Source of the DNA: G020354085 sp964629975
Lineage (GTDB): Bacteria > Pseudomonadota > Gammaproteobacteria > Acidiferrobacterales > Sulfurifustaceae
Assembly: GCA_964629975.1 (NCBI GenBank)
Contig: CAZVUN010000109.1
Coordinates: 1-10,185 of the forward strand
Reading direction: 5' to 3'
Length of the DNA stretch: 10,185 nucleotides
Position 1 is the first letter of the stretch; every line of letters begins with the position of its first letter. The notes below the pieces were generated by a model. That model was not told the DNA's origin, did no database searches, and was given only the letters and a program-made list of their open reading frames with translations. The translations under genes and the position numbers were made by a program. Shown here piece by piece: positions 8,429 through 10,185 of this stretch.

Positions 8429-8454
8429 CGGCCGGGTCGCGTCGCCACGGCGGC

Positions 8455-8471
8455 GCCCCGACAGCCGGGGC
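8455..8471 (+). terminator. Short GC hairpin after sspB, possible terminator
   Basis: GCCCCG (8455-8460) pairs with CGGGGC (8466-8471) around ACAGC, followed by CATTTCC. It lies 26 bp after the sspB stop. The stem is short and the T-run is only three bases, so termination here is uncertain. The remaining bases to 8573 show no clear promoter. Confidence 0.3.
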
Positions 8472-8573
8472 CATTTCCGAACGCGATTTGCGCCGCCGGC
8501 TTCACCCGCGCAGGCGCCCGCGCGACAATCCATCCGCCGACCATCGGCCAAACGTCGCCGGAGGAACCACGCC

Positions 8574-9068
<495 letters not shown>

Positions 9069-9118
9069 AATGCCGGCGTAAGCTGGTCGGCAAGAACAAC
9101 AACATGCGAGGGAACGCG

Positions 9119-9505
9119 ATGCACGTATTGGCGATACGCCGCCCCGGCCAGCGCGGCACGGTCAAGCTAGTTGCGCGCTACGGGGATAAGCTCGTATGTG
9201 TTCGCTACCGATACGACGCGAAGGCCGGCAAGCGCTACAAGACCGCGGAATTGATCGTCGAAGAAAGCGATTGGACGCCGCCACCACCGCGCGCGGATGT
9301 GCCGAGACCCAAACTCAACGTCGACTATCTCGATCCGCCGCCACAACCACAAGAGGTTTTGGTCAAGGTGTTTTTTCGCGAAAGCGCTCTACGCGAGAAG
9401 GTCAAGGCCGCTGGCGGCCGCTGGTCAACGGCCGAGAAGCTGTGGCGCTTGCCCTACGAAACCGCCGTGTCCCTGGGTCTCGATCATCGGATTGTGAAAC
9501 GATGA
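9119..9505 (+). CDS. Small basic protein of unknown function
   Basis: Not assigned to a characterised family. The start at ATG 9119 is preferred over 9104 because GAGGGA at 9108-9113 sits five bases before it, giving 128 aa. The N-terminal part (1-50) is compact, with MHVLAIRRPG, KLVARYGDKLVCVRYRYD and a basic KAGKRYKTAELIVEE stretch. A Pro-rich linker (about 53-78) follows. The C-terminal part (79-128) has ESALREKVKAAGGRW then EKLWRLPYETAVSLGLDHRIV. The G-x-RW...W-x-LP pattern is loosely like the short DUF5710 or HARP-type motifs, some of which occur in DNA-handling proteins; this is weak resemblance only. I recall similar small hypothetical proteins in other proteobacteria. Codon use is less GC-biased than in the preceding genes. 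A periodic repeat array starts 3 bp after its stop, so the protein may bind or regulate there. Confidence 0.75.
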   Translation: MHVLAIRRPGQRGTVKLVARYGDKLVCVRYRYDAKAGKRYKTAELIVEESDWTPPPPRADVPRPKLNVDYLDPPPQPQEVLVKVFFRESALREKVKAAGGRWSTAEKLWRLPYETAVSLGLDHRIVKR

Positions 9506-9507
9506 AA

Positions 9508-9581
9508 GGTTCCAGATATGGCAACGTGTTTACAGATATAGCAACATGGTTCTATATCTGGAAACTGTTTCCAGACGGTTC
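9508..9581. repeat. Array of four about 18-bp sites at about 20-bp spacing
   Basis: Site A GGTTCCAGATATGGCAAC (9508-9525), site B GTTTACAGATATAGCAAC (9528-9545), site C GGTTCTATATCTGGAAAC (9548-9565, inverted) and a shorter site D GTTTCCAGACGGTTC (9567-9581) share the consensus GTTTCCAGATATAGCAAC. Sites begin at 9508, 9528, 9548 and 9567, close to two helical turns apart, so a protein bound to each would face the same side of the DNA. B and C form a 12-of-13 inverted pair (TTTnCAGATATAG and its complement). The pattern suggests an operator cluster or recombination accessory sites; the binder is unknown. Confidence 0.75.
9529..9558 (+). promoter_or_regulatory. Candidate promoter reading into the cassette
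   Basis: TTTACA (9529-9534) matches the -35 consensus at five of six bases. TATATC (9553-9558) matches the -10 at four of six, with an 18-bp spacer. The -35 lies inside repeat site B and the -10 inside site C, so a protein bound to the repeats would cover the promoter. Transcription would enter the lipoprotein gene at 9622. It is a weak-to-moderate sigma70 match. Confidence 0.4.
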
Positions 9582-9599
9582 TATGCCGTTCACTCTTAG

Positions 9600-10132
9600 T
9601 TATGCATCAAGGGGGTGACTCATGAGGGCGCTGTCTATTCTTGCCTTAGCGGTCGTTATGCTGTCGGGTTGTGCAACGACCTACCAACCGCAAAGTTTCA
9701 GCGGCGGGTATTCTGAAACGCAGCTCGGTGAAAACATCTTTCAAGTATCGTTTCGTGGGAATGGTTACACAAGTCGCGAGCGAGCATCTGATTTTAGCCT
9801 CCTTCGTTCGGCTGAAGTAGTATTGGAGAATGGTTTCCGGTATTTCGTGATCGTCGAATCCGAAAAAGGATCAAAAGTAGGCGCGTATACAACTCCGACA
9901 ACTTCGCATACCACCGGCCAAACCTATTTCATTTCCGAGCCGCGGGCGACAAACACAATTCTTTGCTTCAAAGAAAAGCCGGAAATTAACGGACTGGTTT
10001 TTGATGCAGAGTTTGTTGCCAAATCAATCAAACAAAAGTATGGCTTGAACAAATGATGCATAACAACGCCTTCAACCCGGACTGGCTTACCCGTCGCTTC
10101 GCTCCGGGCAAGCCAGCCGGTTAAGGCGAGCG
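9600..10132 (+). mobile_element. Integron-type gene cassette (533 bp)
   Basis: The cassette starts at the crossover G9599/T9600 in GTTATGC (9599-9605) and ends at G10132/T10133 in GTTATGT (10132-10138). It contains one ORF whose ATG lies 22 bases after the left crossover and whose stop precedes the attC by 1 base, the compact layout typical of cassettes. The left core GTTATGC is the exact reverse complement of the R'' box GCATAAC at 10058-10064, as required when the cassette circularises. Base composition is clearly richer in A/T than the chromosome to the left. No integron integrase or recognisable attI is present, so this may be an integrase-less cassette cluster or the edge of a larger array. 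Confidence 0.82.
9622..10056 (+). CDS. Cassette-borne lipoprotein, CC0125/CC1285-like family
   Basis: The 144-aa product has a lipoprotein signal: MRALSILALAVVMLSGC, with lipobox L14-S15-G16-C17. Cys17 would be lipidated after signal peptidase II cleavage. Ser18-type sorting cannot be read because residue 18 is Ala, which suggests outer-membrane targeting by the +2 rule. The mature part contains FSGGYSETQLGENIFQVSF and RGNGYTSRERASDFSLLRSAEV. That matches, from memory, the CC0125/CC1285 lipoprotein family of unknown function. AGGGGG at 9610-9615, six bases before ATG, is a good ribosome site. Codons are A/T-richer (aaa, caa, gaa, tta) than in all genes to the left, consistent with acquisition as cassette cargo. 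The signal is clear, the family name less certain. Confidence 0.85.
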   Translation: MRALSILALAVVMLSGCATTYQPQSFSGGYSETQLGENIFQVSFRGNGYTSRERASDFSLLRSAEVVLENGFRYFVIVESEKGSKVGAYTTPTTSHTTGQTYFISEPRATNTILCFKEKPEINGLVFDAEFVAKSIKQKYGLNK

Positions 10133-10138
10133 TTATGT
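10058..10138 (+). other. attC recombination site of the cassette
   Basis: Outer boxes are R'' GCATAAC (10058-10064) and R' GTTATGT (10132-10138), complementary at six of seven bases. Inner boxes are L'' CTTCAACC (10070-10077) and L' GGTTAAG (10119-10125), which pair over seven bases with one unpaired base (C10073). An extrahelical base at this position is a hallmark of attC. The inner stem pairs CTGGCTTACCCG (10082-10093) with CGGGCAAGCCAG (10105-10116), 11 of 12, around an 11-nt loop. Overall length of about 80 bp is within the normal range. Confidence 0.88.
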
Positions 10139-10185
10139 GTAATGGAAGCGAAATCGTGTCTGCTGAATCTAGTGCTGTGCTGAGT
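10135..10185 (+). CDS. Possible start of an ORF in the next cassette (partial)
   Basis: After the R' box a reading frame opens at ATG 10135, within the core site, and continues to the window edge (MCNGSEIVSAESSAVLS). The ATG at 10142 in another frame stops after 13 codons. No ribosome site is evident and the piece is too short to identify. It is listed because a second cassette must start at T10133 if the attC call is right. Confidence 0.25.
   Translation, partial: MCNGSEIVSAESSAVLS

Noticed and set aside
9071..9092. TGCCG...CGGCA pairing after the macrodomain gene as a terminator
   Set aside because: The stem has only five pairs around a 12-nt loop and no T-run follows.
9508..9581. Repeat array considered as a CRISPR array
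   Set aside because: The units are only about 18 bp, nearly contiguous, include an inverted copy and have no variable spacers of normal length.
9506..9605. The repeat region considered as another attC site preceding the cassette
   Set aside because: There is a right-hand GTTATGC core but no matching RYYYAAC box on the left, and no paired L boxes; the palindrome present is explained by repeat sites B and C.
9196..9618. Plus-strand open frame crossing the end of the small orphan gene, the repeat array and the cassette boundary
   Set aside because: It is out of frame with the better-supported 9119-9505 gene, has no convincing ribosome site, and runs through repeats and a recombination junction.

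Overview
The window is GC-rich proteobacterial chromosome. Strong third-position G/C codon bias, a TatABC set, a three-subunit cytochrome bc1 complex and the order petA-petB-petC-sspA-sspB point to a beta- or gammaproteobacterium. I cannot place it further from the sequence alone.

Left part (1-3361, + strand): the tail of tatA, then tatB and tatC (twin-arginine translocase), then a large exported protein with a thioredoxin-like N-terminus (CHWC motif) followed by a YyaL/DUF255-type helical domain. A DegS-like membrane-anchored serine protease (3371-4546, - strand) converges on it, with 9 bp between stop codons. A 213-bp divergent intergenic region with several inverted repeats separates degS from petA.

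Middle (4760-8428, + strand): petABC encodes the Rieske protein, cytochrome b and cytochrome c1, tightly packed. A perfect 26-bp palindrome, probably the terminator, separates petABC from sspA-sspB (RNA-polymerase-associated regulator and ClpXP adaptor). The Rieske protein carries a twin-arginine signal (SRRRFL), so the translocase and a likely substrate lie within 4 kb of each other. Cytochrome b has a non-Glu Qo motif (PLWY) and 14 residues between its helix-D haem ligands.

Right part (8574-10185): a macrodomain protein is followed by a visible change in character. A small basic orphan protein (9119-9505) is followed by four copies of a GTTTCCAGATATAGCAAC-like motif at about 20-bp intervals. 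A putative sigma70-type promoter is embedded in this array. Directly after it comes what looks like a complete integron gene cassette (9600-10132). It starts at a GTTATGC core, carries a lipoprotein gene of lower GC content, and ends in a well-formed attC site with matching R and L boxes, an extrahelical base and a long inner stem. A second cassette appears to begin at the right edge. No integron integrase lies in the window.

The core genes are ordinary housekeeping. The accessory interest is concentrated in the last 1.1 kb, where an integrase-less cassette array abuts a periodic repeat array next to an uncharacterised small protein.
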